NCBI GenBank assembly: GCA_947176895.1 | Contig: CAMWSK010000009.1 | Coordinates: 1-64,000, forward strand | From: an uncultured Prevotellaceae bacterium | GTDB taxonomy: Bacteria > Bacteroidota > Bacteroidia > Bacteroidales > Bacteroidaceae | Reading direction: 5' to 3' | DNA: 64,000 nt | In this document: piece by piece, positions 62,875 through 64,000 of the stretch | Layout: the number at the start of each line of letters is the position of its first letter | Numbering within the stretch: position 1 is the first letter of the stretch | Position numbers and translations under genes: made by a program | The notes under the pieces: generated by a model | Database searches by the model: none | What the model was told of the DNA's origin: nothing | What the model saw: the letters and a program-made list of their open reading frames with translations, nothing else

Positions 62875-64000
62875 TGAGAAATTTTACTCTTTTATTTTCT
62901 TTGTTCTTCTGCGTAGCAGGAGCAACCGCTCAAGTCTCTAAAAACAAGACCCCCAAAAAAGGCATGCCTGCTCCCGTGCGCAAGGCGATGATGGCGAATC
63001 GTGCCGCCAAGGCTGATGCACAAGTGTTATGGAAACCTGCTCATGAGGAACATTTTAGATTCATGGATGGTGATTGGTTTTCTGACGGGTCCATATCATA
63101 CACCTATGACAAGGCGGGAAACATCCTGACCGAGACTCTGGATTTTGAAGGAATGCTTGACCGCACCACGTATACGTATAATGAGAATAATAAGAAAACC
63201 AGCAAACTGGTTGAGAGTAAGGAGGAGGAAGAAGATTGGATGTTCAATTCCAAAACGACGTATACCTATGATGCGGTTTTGCCTGATTTCATGACAGTGA
63301 AAACCGAATATATATGGGATGATGTAGAGGCCGAATGGGTGCATAGTAACAGGGCGCAGTCACAGACACGTACCGTGAAACGCGATGCCAAGGGCAACAT
63401 CATCTCTGTGGAGTTGAAAGCTTTCTTTACTTTTACGGGTGAGTGGGATATCGTCCAGCGTACGGACATCACCTATGATGAAGCCACGGGCCAAGCCATA
63501 AGTTTCGATTATCGCCAAGTTACTTTGGATGCAGAGAACAAACTCGTGTATGGCGACCCCATTCGCTATAAGAACATTGTGTGGGAGAATACAGACGGGC
63601 AGATCGTTGCCGATAATCTGTTGGAATGTGTCTTGGGAACAAATCGTATCAAGAGTGCAGACGTATATGACGTAGAAGGTGAAGAGGAAACCTTGTACAG
63701 CCACGTTGAGGTGGCTTATGTTGATGGTAAGGATGACTACGTGCTGACCAGAACATCGGTTGACGACATGGAAAAGATTGTTGAGAAATACACCGTTACC
63801 GATGAAAATGGAAGCGTCTTTTTCACTTCCTCCTATTATATGGAGGGGGAGTGCATGGAAACCAATTATCAAGCCATTGATTATGATAAATATGGCAATA
63901 TTATATTGGATGAGGAAGGTATGTTGACCCCCGACAATGAGCGTGAAATCTTTGGAGGTGGACGTTATCTCTACACCTATGACGAGGAGAAGGGAGTGCC
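62875..64000 (+). CDS. secreted YD-repeat-like protein (truncated by window end)
   Basis: Signal peptide MRNFTLLFSLFFCVAGATAQ; repeated YTYDKAGNI / YTYNENNKK / YDKYGNIILDEEG / YLYTYDEE; continues to the window edge. Confidence 0.7.

Overview
This is a chromosomal window from a Bacteroidales bacterium (Bacteroides/Phocaeicola/Prevotella-like). I base that on gene content, TTTG-N19-TAnnTTTG promoters, a hybrid two-component regulator, GSCFA and DUF4348-type proteins, and a murF-alr fusion. Most of it is core housekeeping: gapA (partial), guaA, slyD-aroC, lysS-gpsA-pgi, murB, pheS, dxs-trkA-GT2-pyrC-plsC, murF/alr, gmd-fcl and fabI. Interspersed are host-glycan genes: GH33 sialidase, S1-type sulfatase, GH20, GH2, a GlcNAc-kinase-like gene and a GH89 remnant. 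The main observations are: (1) a ~3.7-kb accessory island at ~30655-34379. It is bounded by an exact 16-bp direct repeat and sits in the regulatory gap between an NtrC-like sigma-54 regulator and a MacB-type efflux operon. It carries a Cys-rich protein with a papain-like (NlpC/P60/CHAP-like) C-terminal domain, an adjacent secreted protein that could be its immunity partner, and a Wzy/O-antigen-ligase-like membrane protein. (2) A dispersed intergenic element made of tandem AAAACAT-N4-ATGTTTT palindromes with a 21/21/22-nt period. (3) Three decaying glycan/surface genes: a hybrid two-component regulator without its kinase core, a BspA-like protein with an in-frame TAA, and a GH89 reduced to its C-terminal domain. 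(4) An orphan HpaII-endonuclease-like protein with a possibly lost catalytic lysine. All family calls come from reading the translations; no searches were run.
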